Below are positions 15,003-22,691 of a DNA stretch of 26,780 bases, one piece after another (position 1 is the first letter of the stretch; every line of letters starts with the position of its first letter). Under the pieces are notes generated by a model. It ran no database searches and was not told the origin of the DNA. It saw only the letters and a list, made by a program, of their open reading frames with translations. The DNA lies in the NCBI GenBank assembly GCA_019314425.1, contig JAFCZI010000057.1, forward strand, positions 1-26,780, in the 5' to 3' direction. A program made the position numbers and the translations under genes. The stretch is from Deltaproteobacteria bacterium (GTDB taxonomy: Bacteria > Desulfobacterota > DSM-4660 > Desulfatiglandales > Desulfatiglandaceae).

Positions 15003-17279
15003 TTACCTTATTACCTGCGGATAAAACTGCCTCATCACACTCTGCACTTTTTGCTTGAACTCATTGGTCACGGCTTCCACATCGTCCATGTCGTCAACCA
15101 CCCGGGGGGTGATCAGGACGATCAATTCGATCTTTTCCGTTTCTTTCAACCAACTGCCGGTCAGATATTTAATCACCGGAACATCAATCAGACAGGGAAG
15201 CCCTCTGGTTTGTTCCCTTTCCTTGTTCCGGATCAATCCGCCGATGGCAATGGTCTGCCCATGCCCCACGGTGAGGGTGGTTTTGATCACCCGTTTAGAA
15301 AACACGGGGTATTCATTACCGGCTTTTCCCACCGCCAGGTTACCATCATAATTGCTGACCTCCTGACTGATGTCCATGGTCACCAGGCCCCGTTCATTGA
15401 TGTGGGGGGTCACCGAAAGGATGACGCCTGTGTCCCGGTATTCTATGGTGGTTTCACTGATGGTGGAACCGCTTGAAACATTTGTGGTACCGCTAGCCAG
15501 GGGAATTTCCCGGGACACATCAATCTTGGCCTCCTGGTTGTCGGAAGCCAGCACATGGGGGGATGAAATGACGTTCAGTTTTCCCCTTGTGGCCAGGGCG
15601 TTCAGTTCAGCATACCATTTGTCGGTCACACCGATGGAATACTTAAGCCCCGCTTGTCCGAGGGTCGCCAGGAAACCGGCATTTCCCTTGCCGGCCCCAT
15701 ACCCCAGCGCGTACTCCACGCCGAACTGGGTCGAAGAATCCAGGGTAATCTCGGCGATGGTCGCCTGGATCAACACCTGGCGGGGCATGATATCGATCTT
15801 TTTCAGTATCCCCTGGATGATTTTGTAATCGGAAGGGGTTGATTCGATAATGAGCGCATTCCGGATCTCATCCGGCGTAATGGTCATATCGCCCACGAGG
15901 GTACTAGAGCCTTCTCCGGGTTTGCCGGACGTCTTTTTTCCCACGGTACTTTTTTGGGTGGATTCCCCGGCCTTTGCCGCGATCTTTTCCGCCTTCTTTT
16001 CCGCCATTTTGGCCTTGGAGAAGGGATTTTCCAGCACCTCCGATGCGCCCCCGGCTTTTTTCTTCTCCTGTTTTTGGGTCTCTTTGCCGGTCAATTTTTG
16101 GGTCTCTTTGCCGGTCAACACATTGTTTAACAGGGTCGCCAGTTCATTGGCCCCCCCGTTTTTGACAAAATAAACAAAAATTCTGGTGGCAACCGTTTCG
16201 TCCACAATGTCGATTTGGCGCACCAATTCTTCAATTTTGTCAAAAACATCGGGCGTCGAGCTGACCGCCAGCAACGTATTCAACCGTTCCAGCGCAATGA
16301 ATCTAACCATGCTGCCGGAAGAGCCGCCACCGAGCGTAAAAAATTCTTTTACAACCCCAACAACTTCCTTTGCGTCCAGATACTCCAGCGGGTAAAAACG
16401 ATAATAGACCCGATCCAGGACATTGACGTCAAAGGTTCCCACCAGTTGTAGGATTTTCAAGATATTGGCGCCCTTATCCACCACCACCAGGGTGTTGGTA
16501 GGCACACTCGCCACAAGGGTTCCCCCGGAAGAAAGGAAGGGGGTAATCAGCTTTGTGATCTCATCCGTGGCCATATATTTGAGGGGGATAATCTGGATAA
16601 TAACGCGGTCCATGGGGGGAATATCTTTCTGGCCCACCGTAAACAACGCATCCGTCGGCATTCTGGGAGCGTCTTTCAGGGGCACGATTTTGTACAAACG
16701 TCCCTCTTTCATGGCGGTCAGGCCGTTCAATGCGAGGATCTGGGAAAAAACCGGAAAGAGATCGGTTTTCCTCAATTTACGCGCCGTATGAATGGTCACC
16801 TTTCCCTGAACCCCGGGATCAACGATATAATTAATTTCGAGAAGCTCGGCCATGGTTTTGATGACGTCGTAAAGGTCCGCGTCGTCGAAATTGAAAATAA
16901 TCCGGCCCTCTTCTTCAGACGGATCACCCGTGCCGGAAAGGGGTGCGGTTCTCGCAACGCTCTTTTTTCCGAATGTTTTAACGGGAGAGGCATATTTGTC
17001 CATGGAAGCGCTTCCGGAGACGGAAGAACGCCCGGCGCCCGTCACAACTGAAACCGTTTCTGCCGGTTTTTCCAGGGGGATCTCCGATTTTTCAGTACTC
17101 CGATGCGTTTTTTCGTAATTCCGTTCAGCATCCTTCATGATTTCTGCTTCAAGGGGGGGCTTTTCACTCCCCTTTGCACGATCGCCCAAGGGTGCTGTAC
17201 CCGCACAACCGGCGTAAAAAACCGCAGACATCACCAACATGCCCATAAACAGAACGATCTTCACCACATATTTTTGCAT
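15003..17279 (-). CDS. gspD: Type II secretion secretin GspD
   Basis: This 758-residue secretin would form the outer-membrane channel of the T2SS. A signal peptide ends at a lipobox-like FYAGC (residues 21-25; Y at -3 is unusual), so it may be a pilotin-independent lipoprotein secretin. A low-complexity linker to residue 125 is followed by N0 (about 127-198, IIFNFDDADLYDVIKTM), N1 (225-285), N2 (290-358) and N3 (365-497). The beta-barrel secretin domain runs from 500 to about 745, starting RQVLIQATIAEITLD. N3 carries a lysine-rich insertion at 388-462, with a tandem LTGKETQK duplication. ATG 17279 has AAGGTGAG 4-7 nt upstream and gives a proper signal peptide; an ATG at 17312 has neither. Confidence 0.95.
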   Translation of the reverse strand: MQKYVVKIVLFMGMLVMSAVFYAGCAGTAPLGDRAKGSEKPPLEAEIMKDAERNYEKTHRSTEKSEIPLEKPAETVSVVTGAGRSSVSGSASMDKYASPVKTFGKKSVARTAPLSGTGDPSEEEGRIIFNFDDADLYDVIKTMAELLEINYIVDPGVQGKVTIHTARKLRKTDLFPVFSQILALNGLTAMKEGRLYKIVPLKDAPRMPTDALFTVGQKDIPPMDRVIIQIIPLKYMATDEITKLITPFLSSGGTLVASVPTNTLVVVDKGANILKILQLVGTFDVNVLDRVYYRFYPLEYLDAKEVVGVVKEFFTLGGGSSGSMVRFIALERLNTLLAVSSTPDVFDKIEELVRQIDIVDETVATRIFVYFVKNGGANELATLLNNVLTGKETQKLTGKETQKQEKKKAGGASEVLENPFSKAKMAEKKAEKIAAKAGESTQKSTVGKKTSGKPGEGSSTLVGDMTITPDEIRNALIIESTPSDYKIIQGILKKIDIMPRQVLIQATIAEITLDSSTQFGVEYALGYGAGKGNAGFLATLGQAGLKYSIGVTDKWYAELNALATRGKLNVISSPHVLASDNQEAKIDVSREIPLASGTTNVSSGSTISETTIEYRDTGVILSVTPHINERGLVTMDISQEVSNYDGNLAVGKAGNEYPVFSKRVIKTTLTVGHGQTIAIGGLIRNKEREQTRGLPCLIDVPVIKYLTGSWLKETEKIELIVLITPRVVDDMDDVEAVTNEFKQKVQSVMRQFYPQVIR
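16071..16118. repeat. Perfect 24 bp tandem duplication within gspD
   Basis: Two identical 24 bp units (16071-16094 and 16095-16118) encode the doubled LTGKETQK in the lysine-rich insertion of the secretin N3 domain. The identity at DNA level points to a recent duplication. Confidence 0.9.
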
Positions 17280-17399
17280 ACGCTCACCTTGTTCTTGAAC
17301 GAAATTGAACATTTCTCAAAGGCCTCATCTCACTTCACGGGTGGCGCGGCGGCACGACCTATCAACGATTTTGGACCAATGCCGGGAAGATGGCCGATT

Positions 17400-17885
17400 T
17401 CAGCCCCCTTTTTCAGTGCCGAAGGAACAGGAGGTTTGTCTTTTACCGGCACTCCCACCACGGTGGACCTTGACCCATTTTGCCCGTTTAACCGTTGGAC
17501 GCTGCTTGATTAGCCTTGCATTCCGGATGGCGCCCCGTTTCAAAACAGGCTTTGCGACAAGATGAGACACGAGCGCTTCAGCGGAATCATCGGTGATCAC
17601 CAGACCATGAAGGATTAATTTTTTTAAATTCAGCTGAATATTTTTTTTTTCACCCGCGCTCAATTGTTTTGTTTTTTCACCCGGAACAATTTCAGTCCGT
17701 TCAGGAGAAAAAAGGTTCAGCGCCATCAAAGCATCGTATTCCGATTCCGGGGGGATCTTTATTTCATCGAGAGCGCCCACGGGGGCGGTAACGCGCTGAG
17801 CTGGTTTTTTCGCCATTTCAGGGAGTTCAAGCCCCTGGTTTTCCTGAAACCACACCCCGCATGCCTTAAAACCGAAAAAAGCCAC
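17400..17885 (-). CDS. GspC-like T2SS inner-membrane link protein, abnormal ends
   Basis: The position between gspM and gspD, the motif YDALMALNLFSPERTE and the strand NLKKLILHGLVITDDSAEALVSH support a GspC-type protein, which links the inner-membrane platform to the secretin. The listed start, GTG 17885, cuts a membrane helix in half. The frame stays open upstream (WIWIINVVLALFVAFFGF) back to the gspM TGA, without ATG, GTG or TTG. A dispersed repeat occupies the place where a start would be expected. At the other end, after AKWVKV (about 17470), this frame becomes basic and unlike the family. The neighbouring frame encodes a plausible STVVGVPVKDKPPVPSALKK tail to a stop at 17330. Either a frame change or deletion removed most of the homology-region domain, or the gene is decaying. 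A PilP-like protein is the other possibility. Confidence 0.6.
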   Translation of the reverse strand: MAFFGFKACGVWFQENQGLELPEMAKKPAQRVTAPVGALDEIKIPPESEYDALMALNLFSPERTEIVPGEKTKQLSAGEKKNIQLNLKKLILHGLVITDDSAEALVSHLVAKPVLKRGAIRNARLIKQRPTVKRAKWVKVHRGGSAGKRQTSCSFGTEKGG

Positions 17886-17918
17886 AAACAGCGCCAGAAC
17901 GACATTGATGATCCATAT

Positions 17919-17954
17919 CCAAAACTTAAAACCTAAAACTGCGGCTTTGCCGCC
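17919..17954 (-). repeat. Hairpin plus TTTTAGG repeat, copy B
   Basis: Read on the minus strand, GGCGGC-AAA-GCCGC is followed by AGTTTTAGGTTTTAAGTTTT. This matches the composite at 5564-5604 with two rather than three heptamer units, one of them altered. It begins directly after the gspM stop and is read in frame into the gspC-like membrane helix. Confidence 0.75.
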
Positions 17955-18548
17955 TCAGGTTGTTGGCGCATTCGAGCTTTTCAAAAAACCGTTGATCGTA
18001 ATATTGGCGCTAACGTTTTCCGTCACCTTTTTTCCCCGCGTTTGCCTTAGCCTGACAGTAATTCCCACTTTTTTCACTGTCAAGTATTTTGGAGACGTCA
18101 TGATTTGATATACGAATTCCTTCAAATGCCTGGTGGCGCCGGCAATGGACAATTGAACGGGGATACTCAAATAATGGCCTCCATCCACGCTCTCCGGTTT
18201 GAGAACCCGCACCATTTTGATCTCCACATGACTCTTCTTCGCCATCTCATGTACGATTTTCTGGATATCCGCAGCCGCCAACGCGGGGGTTTTACCGGTC
18301 AAAAGTCCGGACTCCACTTGCTTGAGGGTTACCTTTAAGCGCACGACATCCTTTTCCAGATCGCTGCCGGACTCGAACATCCGCTGGTATTTGACCAGCT
18401 GTTTTTTCTTTAACGCGAGGGTGTCGTCCGCGATAAAGATATCCGGTGTCTGCGGCCATATTCTGTAAATGCCCCCCGCAATCAGAAGAAAGGCCATGGC
18501 CATCAAAACATATTTTCGTTTTTTATCTATTTTTATCATTGTCTTCAT
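17955..18548 (-). CDS. gspM: T2SS assembly-platform protein GspM (PilO-like)
   Basis: This 197-residue bitopic inner-membrane protein has a short basic cytoplasmic start, one membrane helix (about residues 14-31, YVLMAMAFLLIAGGIYRIW), a coiled-coil-prone stretch (about 45-80) and a periplasmic ferredoxin-like domain (about 90-190, including SIPVQLSIAGATRHLKEFVYQI). It matches the GspM/PilO type that pairs with GspL in the platform. ATG 18548 overlaps the gspL stop by 4 bp (ATGA), so the pair is translationally coupled. A second ATG is at 18539. The stop is directly followed by a dispersed repeat. Confidence 0.85.
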   Translation of the reverse strand: MKTMIKIDKKRKYVLMAMAFLLIAGGIYRIWPQTPDIFIADDTLALKKKQLVKYQRMFESGSDLEKDVVRLKVTLKQVESGLLTGKTPALAAADIQKIVHEMAKKSHVEIKMVRVLKPESVDGGHYLSIPVQLSIAGATRHLKEFVYQIMTSPKYLTVKKVGITVRLRQTRGKKVTENVSANITINGFLKSSNAPTT

Positions 18549-19891
18549 CTAAGGCTCAGCCCGATTCGAAACCGTTCCTTGCCTCTTCGGTCTTTGTTGA
18601 TGGCGGAGAGAAATTTCACACCGGAAAACATGGGCGACGCATCCAGAAGCGGGATAAGTTCGGAAGCGGACGTGGCGTACCCCCCTATCTGAACACCATT
18701 TTCCGAAAAATCGAATTTGTTTACCCAGGCATCCCTGGGGATCCTTTCAGACAATTCCTTCAATATATCCAGAACCGACGGACCGCCCCGGCGGAGGGTA
18801 TTCAGGTAATGAATGCGATCCTCTATTCCCTTTTTTTCCGCTTTTACCCCCTCAATTTTTTTCAGCTGAGCCCCCAGCCTTTCAATCTTTTCCGCCAGCC
18901 GATCCAGGGCCCACTGCCGTTGAAAAAAAACGCCCCCGCCCCAGGCAAGCGCTCCCAAGAGCATCAGCGCCGCCAGCCCGAATAGGGTATACCGCTTGAA
19001 TTTACTAGGTTTTTTTCGCAACGCGGGCGGCAGCAGATTGATATTTATAGCCGTTTTCCGAACCCCTTTCAGGGCAAGACCGTAGGCCGCGATCACGGCA
19101 GTGGAAGGAATTTGATCCCTGGAGAGATCCAGCAGCCGGATATTGATCCCATTCACACCGCGAAGACGCTCCAGCAGGGGAACGTCCGTTTCCATTCCGC
19201 AGAAGACTGTATCAAGGGGTTCATCTCCCGCTCCAAAGTCCTGACGCATCTTCCCCAGGGCCGCCGGAAGAACCGCCATAAGATCCTCACGCCTTGACAG
19301 CCCCCTGGAATACCGGAGCATACCGTCTTTGACGAGCCCCAGTTCAAGATCACGTCCACGCATGTAAATGAACGACTCAGGGGTTGCGCCGTCTTTTTCA
19401 CCCCGCCGAAAAAAGAAGCCGGCCAGCGCCGTTGAGCTGATTTCAACGCCTGAGATACCGACATCGGGCGACAAAGTCTGTTTTTTCACCACAACAAGAA
19501 GCAATTGCAAGCGACCGGCTGTTTTATCCTCTGAAATAATCTGGAAATCGAAATAGATATCCTCTGGGCTGAACGGCACGTACTTTTCCAATTCATACCC
19601 CAGACTTTCTCTGAGATTTTCCTTAACGGCAATGGGGAATTCCAGATATCTCAAGATAGCGGCGTTGCGGGGAATCCCTAAAAAAACAGCGGCGGGAGAG
19701 ATTTGACTGTCCCGTATAAACCTTTGAATTAACCCCGAAATGGCATTGGTCTTCTCCTCATCCGAAATTCCCTCCTCAAAAGGATAGACCGCGTGCGCCA
19801 GCAACTGAACATCCCTGGGGGACGCCTTCAGACAGGCCAGGCACAGTTCATCTTCCCAGATATCAACCCCGAGGCTTGTCTGAAAAAGCAT
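18545..19891 (-). CDS. gspL: T2SS assembly-platform protein GspL (PilM/PilN-like)
   Basis: This encodes a 448-residue protein. The N-terminal about 270 residues form a PilM-like actin-fold cytoplasmic domain (TSLGVDIWEDELCLACLK, ILRYLEFPIAVKENLRESLGYELEKYVPF), which contacts the GspE ATPase in known systems. NINLLPPALRKKP near 285 is the PilN-type entry to a membrane helix (about 302-322, LFGLAALMLLGALAWGGGVFF). A coiled coil (about 328-360) and a periplasmic ferredoxin-like domain follow. ATG 19891 has GAGGGA 6 nt upstream and lies 21 nt past the gspK stop. In a type IV pilus this would be two genes; the fusion identifies it as GspL. Confidence 0.92.
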   Translation of the reverse strand: MLFQTSLGVDIWEDELCLACLKASPRDVQLLAHAVYPFEEGISDEEKTNAISGLIQRFIRDSQISPAAVFLGIPRNAAILRYLEFPIAVKENLRESLGYELEKYVPFSPEDIYFDFQIISEDKTAGRLQLLLVVVKKQTLSPDVGISGVEISSTALAGFFFRRGEKDGATPESFIYMRGRDLELGLVKDGMLRYSRGLSRREDLMAVLPAALGKMRQDFGAGDEPLDTVFCGMETDVPLLERLRGVNGINIRLLDLSRDQIPSTAVIAAYGLALKGVRKTAININLLPPALRKKPSKFKRYTLFGLAALMLLGALAWGGGVFFQRQWALDRLAEKIERLGAQLKKIEGVKAEKKGIEDRIHYLNTLRRGGPSVLDILKELSERIPRDAWVNKFDFSENGVQIGGYATSASELIPLLDASPMFSGVKFLSAINKDRRGKERFRIGLSLR

Positions 19892-19912
19892 GGTGAGTCC
19901 CTCTGAAAAACT

Positions 19913-20962
19913 TCATTCGTTTGATTCCGGGATCATATCGACCGACAATGCCGCGCGGTCGTTCCACTGAACCACGCGGTACCCCTTTTTGAGGGTTCGA
20001 TTGATCTCTACCACTGCCCTGATCCCTTGTCGGGTCCTGCTGTCGGTGATCTTTCCCACCGACAAAATCTCATAATACGGGTTGGGGGTCAGGGTGATAT
20101 GGCGCGATATGGCGCCATACGCCTCCGCTCCCAGAAGCGTGGAAACTTCGCCCAGGGTTTTGAAATCCGCTTCTTTTCTGAAATCTATGATCGATTGGGC
20201 CAAATCGTCAGTCATCTGGGGCAAAGAGAGCAACATCGCTTTAGAAGCGGCATTGATGCAGATTTTGGCGCCGCCCGCCTTGCTGCCCGCCCTCATGATG
20301 TTCCCCCGCCTGGACCCTCGGTCCTGAAAAGCCGTCACCATGCGGTTGAGGCCGCCGTAAAACATTTTCGGTGTGACGCCCCGAACCATCAGCAACTCCT
20401 CGATGGCATCAAAATCACCGTTCTTGCATTCATAGGGTTCCGGAAGAGACTGATAGTAATCATTTTCAGCGCCGTTCATGCGGTGAAGATCATTTTTGTC
20501 CCGCCAATCCATGATGGCATCAACAATAATGCTTTTTTCCTGTTCTTCAATCTTAAAGCGGTTCAACATCATTTTTAAAAGCGGTTCACCGGCGGTGTTA
20601 AGGTTGATTTTCCCGGCTTCATTTCCGATGCGCACTTTAAACCGGCCCCCGGCAAAGGGAACCGGCGGAATATCCGTGTTCATTCGCCAGCGTGAGGACG
20701 TTTCAGCAGGCGCTTCATTTTTATCAGCGAGCAATTTCTTTTTTTCAGGAGAAGATTCATTGCGCAGCAATTCGAATATTGCACGGTTCAACCCCGCCAG
20801 GGCAATGTAATAGGCCTCGGTTTGCTCCTTGAAGTTGCGGACCATATTGACCTCGGTCCGCATGGCGAAACAAAATTCGGTGGCAATGCCCGAAAGGAGG
20901 ACCAGGACCCACAGGACCATAAAAAGCGCAATGCCCTTCTCTTGTGCCGGTCCTTTTTTCAC
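19913..20962 (-). CDS. gspK: Minor pseudopilin GspK
   Basis: From GTG 20962 this encodes 349 residues. The prepilin leader MKKGPAQEKG precedes the cut before IALFMVLWVLVLLSGIATEF. Glutamate at mature position 5 is absent (Met instead), as is usual for GspK, the pseudopilus-tip subunit. The large globular domain includes GKINLNTA and WRDKNDLHRMNGAENDYY, and a helix-hairpin-helix-like INAASKAMLLSLPQM, all typical of GspK. GTG 20962 has AGGGGA 6 nt upstream and lies 10 nt past the gspJ stop. A frame open to ATG 21025 would overlap gspJ by 53 bp and give an overlong leader, so I reject it. Confidence 0.92.
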   Translation of the reverse strand: MKKGPAQEKGIALFMVLWVLVLLSGIATEFCFAMRTEVNMVRNFKEQTEAYYIALAGLNRAIFELLRNESSPEKKKLLADKNEAPAETSSRWRMNTDIPPVPFAGGRFKVRIGNEAGKINLNTAGEPLLKMMLNRFKIEEQEKSIIVDAIMDWRDKNDLHRMNGAENDYYQSLPEPYECKNGDFDAIEELLMVRGVTPKMFYGGLNRMVTAFQDRGSRRGNIMRAGSKAGGAKICINAASKAMLLSLPQMTDDLAQSIIDFRKEADFKTLGEVSTLLGAEAYGAISRHITLTPNPYYEILSVGKITDSRTRQGIRAVVEINRTLKKGYRVVQWNDRAALSVDMIPESNE

Positions 20963-20972
20963 AGCATGTCCC

Positions 20973-21611
20973 CTATTCCTTCCGACACCGGATGGGTACC
21001 ATGAGGCTAATGGGCGCCGTTTCATCGTCTTGTTTCAAGACGATTTTGACCGCAAGGGGCAATCCTGTCTTTTCGGATGGATCCCAGGAGGTTTGCCAAT
21101 CCGTTTCACCTTCGCCCCCTTTCAGATATTCAAACTGAAGATCCTGAACCCCTGACATCAAAGTGAAAAGGTCTTCCTCCCGCTGGTTTTGAAAATCCGC
21201 TTCCGTCAGGAACCCAGCATCTTTTTCGTAAAGCTTGAGCTGTTTTTGTCCATCCCCATCGCCCCCCTGAATCATGTATTTCACAAACACCACGCCGGTC
21301 AGTGCCCCCGGCACAATGGGGCTGCGGGAAACAAACGCCATGGTTTCTTCAGAACCCTTGAAATAAAAGGCGTCATCTCCCATTTTGATTTCATAGATGC
21401 AGGCACTTGCGATCTGCCGGCTCAGGAGACCCAAAACAGCCCGCTGCCGCTGATGAACAGCCACATCTTTCTCACCCTTTTCCCACGCCCGCGTGCCGAT
21501 CCGGAGGGCGCCGAAAATAATCAGCAGCACGAGCCCCATAATGGTGAGCGACAGCATGAGCTCCAGAATCGTGAAGCCCGAAGGACCGGAAATTGAATAT
21601 TTACGACCCAT
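20973..21611 (-). CDS. gspJ: Minor pseudopilin GspJ
   Basis: From ATG 21611 this encodes 212 residues. The leader MGRKYSISGPSG is followed by the mature start FTILELMLSLTIMGLVLLI, with glutamate at mature position 5. The domain that follows (RIGTRAWEKGEKDVAVHQRQR, AFVSRSPIVPG) is typical of GspJ, which joins GspI and GspK in the tip complex. AGGAG lies 4-5 nt upstream of ATG 21611. The start overlaps the gspI stop by 11 bp. The upstream extension to 21674 would add 21 basic residues to the leader and is unlikely. Confidence 0.92.
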   Translation of the reverse strand: MGRKYSISGPSGFTILELMLSLTIMGLVLLIIFGALRIGTRAWEKGEKDVAVHQRQRAVLGLLSRQIASACIYEIKMGDDAFYFKGSEETMAFVSRSPIVPGALTGVVFVKYMIQGGDGDGQKQLKLYEKDAGFLTEADFQNQREEDLFTLMSGVQDLQFEYLKGGEGETDWQTSWDPSEKTGLPLAVKIVLKQDDETAPISLMVPIRCRKE

Positions 21612-21999
21612 CCGTCTCCTTTTTGGCGGCTCTGAGGGTACTGACGACAAAAGATTTCTCTTTTGCGCCTTCACGCCAGGTAATATTGACCTGGATGTTC
21701 AGCAAATCAACGGGCAGGTTTTCTTCTGCCTCTTCAGGGACGACCCGCGTGATGACGGCCCGCCACTGGTAGGCATCCTCAAATTCCCCCTGGAGGTCTC
21801 CCTCCGAAAGGTCAGGAACCATCTGAATTTCAGCCATTTTTTCCCTGGCATGAAATACGCCGCGCGCGTATTCTTCCGACAATTTACGCGTTTTCAGCCC
21901 CCCTGAAAAAAGCTGTAAAATCACCACCAGGGAGATGGCCAGGACGGATATGGCCACGAGAATTTCAATGAGGACAAAACCACTGTGAGACCTTCGCAA
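21601..21999 (-). CDS. gspI: Minor pseudopilin GspI
   Basis: From TTG 21999 this encodes 132 residues: the leader MRRSHSG, then the mature start FVLIEILVAISVLAISLVVI, with glutamate at mature position 5. The small domain contains EEYARGVFHAREKMAEIQM and a C-terminal VNITWREGAKEKSFVVSTL, typical of GspI. I prefer TTG 21999 because AAAGGGG lies exactly 5 nt upstream and the leader then has the usual length. ATG 22032 (143 residues) has no ribosome binding site. Both the ribosome binding site and the start codon lie within the repeat element at 21987-22095, so this gene seems to have acquired its initiation region from the repeat. Confidence 0.87.
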   Translation of the reverse strand: MRRSHSGFVLIEILVAISVLAISLVVILQLFSGGLKTRKLSEEYARGVFHAREKMAEIQMVPDLSEGDLQGEFEDAYQWRAVITRVVPEEAEENLPVDLLNIQVNITWREGAKEKSFVVSTLRAAKKETDGS

Positions 22000-22095
22000 A
22001 ATGTCCCCTTTCGCCCAATCTCGGCGTTGCATTCGAATTTTGATGGCGCCGTAAAAAGTCCCATCTACTGCGTTGCGGTGATTTTTCAGAATCTC
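21987..22095. repeat. 109 bp repeat related to the palindromic element, copy 2
   Basis: On the plus strand it begins GAGACCTTCGCAAAATGTCC and ends TTTTTCAGAATCTC. Its first 42 bp match the inverted right arm of the element at 3959-4100 at 34 of 42 positions. The other end keeps only GAGA and TGAAAAA of the terminal repeat, so this copy is shorter and rearranged. It begins at the gspH stop codon and runs into the gspI leader. Confidence 0.65.
21997..22011 (-). promoter_or_regulatory. Repeat-derived ribosome binding site and TTG start of gspI
   Basis: AAAGGGG (22011-22005) is 5 nt from TTG (21999-21997). The same AAAGGGGAC block exists in the palindromic element at 4077-4085, so the initiation signal belongs to the repeat. 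Confidence 0.55.
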
Positions 22096-22600
22096 AAGAT
22101 ATCTCCACGCGGACCGTGCCGGTGACAAAGTCAATGGTTACAGTGGATCCGCGCTCGCGATTATTTTCTAAAAGGATGGTTCCCCCGCTGCTGCAACCGT
22201 TGGGCATAAAAACAACGGCAAAAAACCTTGAATCGGATTCAGCGCCGTCAAAGGTCAGAGCGTTTTTAAATTTCACGTCTTTGGGCAGATCATAGTGCTT
22301 CGCGCCACTTTCCTTCAGTTTTGAAGCGGACTCGCCGGTGTCTTCTTCACTGCCGGGGGACATCGGGTTGGGCTTGACGGTCACACGATTTTGATTGAGA
22401 TCCAGGAGCGCCACATAAGGCACGCTTTCGGTTATGGCCCGGCTTCTGGCGTATCTCAGGGAGGCCGCCACCTTTTTGGATGCGGTCTTCAACTCCATAT
22501 TCCCCAGGCTGCCGGCGACGTTCACGCCCACAAATGCCGAAAAGACGCTGATGAGCACCAGCACCACCAGCAGTTCAATGAGGGAGAATCCTTTTTTCAT
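22094..22600 (-). CDS. gspH: Minor pseudopilin GspH
   Basis: From ATG 22600 this encodes 168 residues. The leader MKKG is followed by FSLIELLVVLVLISVFSAF, with glutamate at mature position 5. The rest has the GspH pattern: KKVAASLRYARSRAITESVPYVALLDL near residues 50-77 and a glycine-rich C-terminal sheet (FMPNGCSSGGTILLENNRERGSTVTIDFVTGTVRV region). The frame stays open far upstream through gspG, but that extension is antisense-like filler and lacks pseudopilin logic. No clear ribosome binding site precedes ATG 22600, where a 17 bp tandem repeat fills the gspG-gspH gap. Confidence 0.92.
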   Translation of the reverse strand: MKKGFSLIELLVVLVLISVFSAFVGVNVAGSLGNMELKTASKKVAASLRYARSRAITESVPYVALLDLNQNRVTVKPNPMSPGSEEDTGESASKLKESGAKHYDLPKDVKFKNALTFDGAESDSRFFAVVFMPNGCSSGGTILLENNRERGSTVTIDFVTGTVRVEIS

Positions 22601-22618
22601 GGTCGTCTTGTTGAGGGG

Positions 22619-22676
22619 TTGGGCAAACACATGGGTTGGGCAGACGAACAGATTGGGCAGACACATAGGTCTGCCC
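22619..22676. repeat. Three 17 bp tandem units plus hairpin between gspG and gspH
   Basis: TTGGGCAAACACATGGG (22619), TTGGGCAGACGAACAGA (22636) and TTGGGCAGACACATAGG (22653) repeat with a strict 17 bp period. The last unit pairs with the sequence after it: GGGCAGAC (22655-22662) with GTCTGCCC (22669-22676) around a six-base loop. The hairpin could stabilise the gspE-G part of the message or separate gspG from gspH expression. Confidence 0.85.
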
Positions 22677-22691
22677 CTACGGGATCCGGGG

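Noticed and set aside
17955..17957. The gspM TGA as a selenocysteine or read-through codon joining gspM and gspC
   Set aside because: The frame does continue, but gspM already has a complete domain, no SECIS-like structure is apparent beyond the dispersed hairpin, and a repeat insertion explains the open frame more simply.
22619..22676. A CRISPR array
   Set aside because: The units are 17 bp in direct tandem with no spacers, and no cas gene is present in the window.
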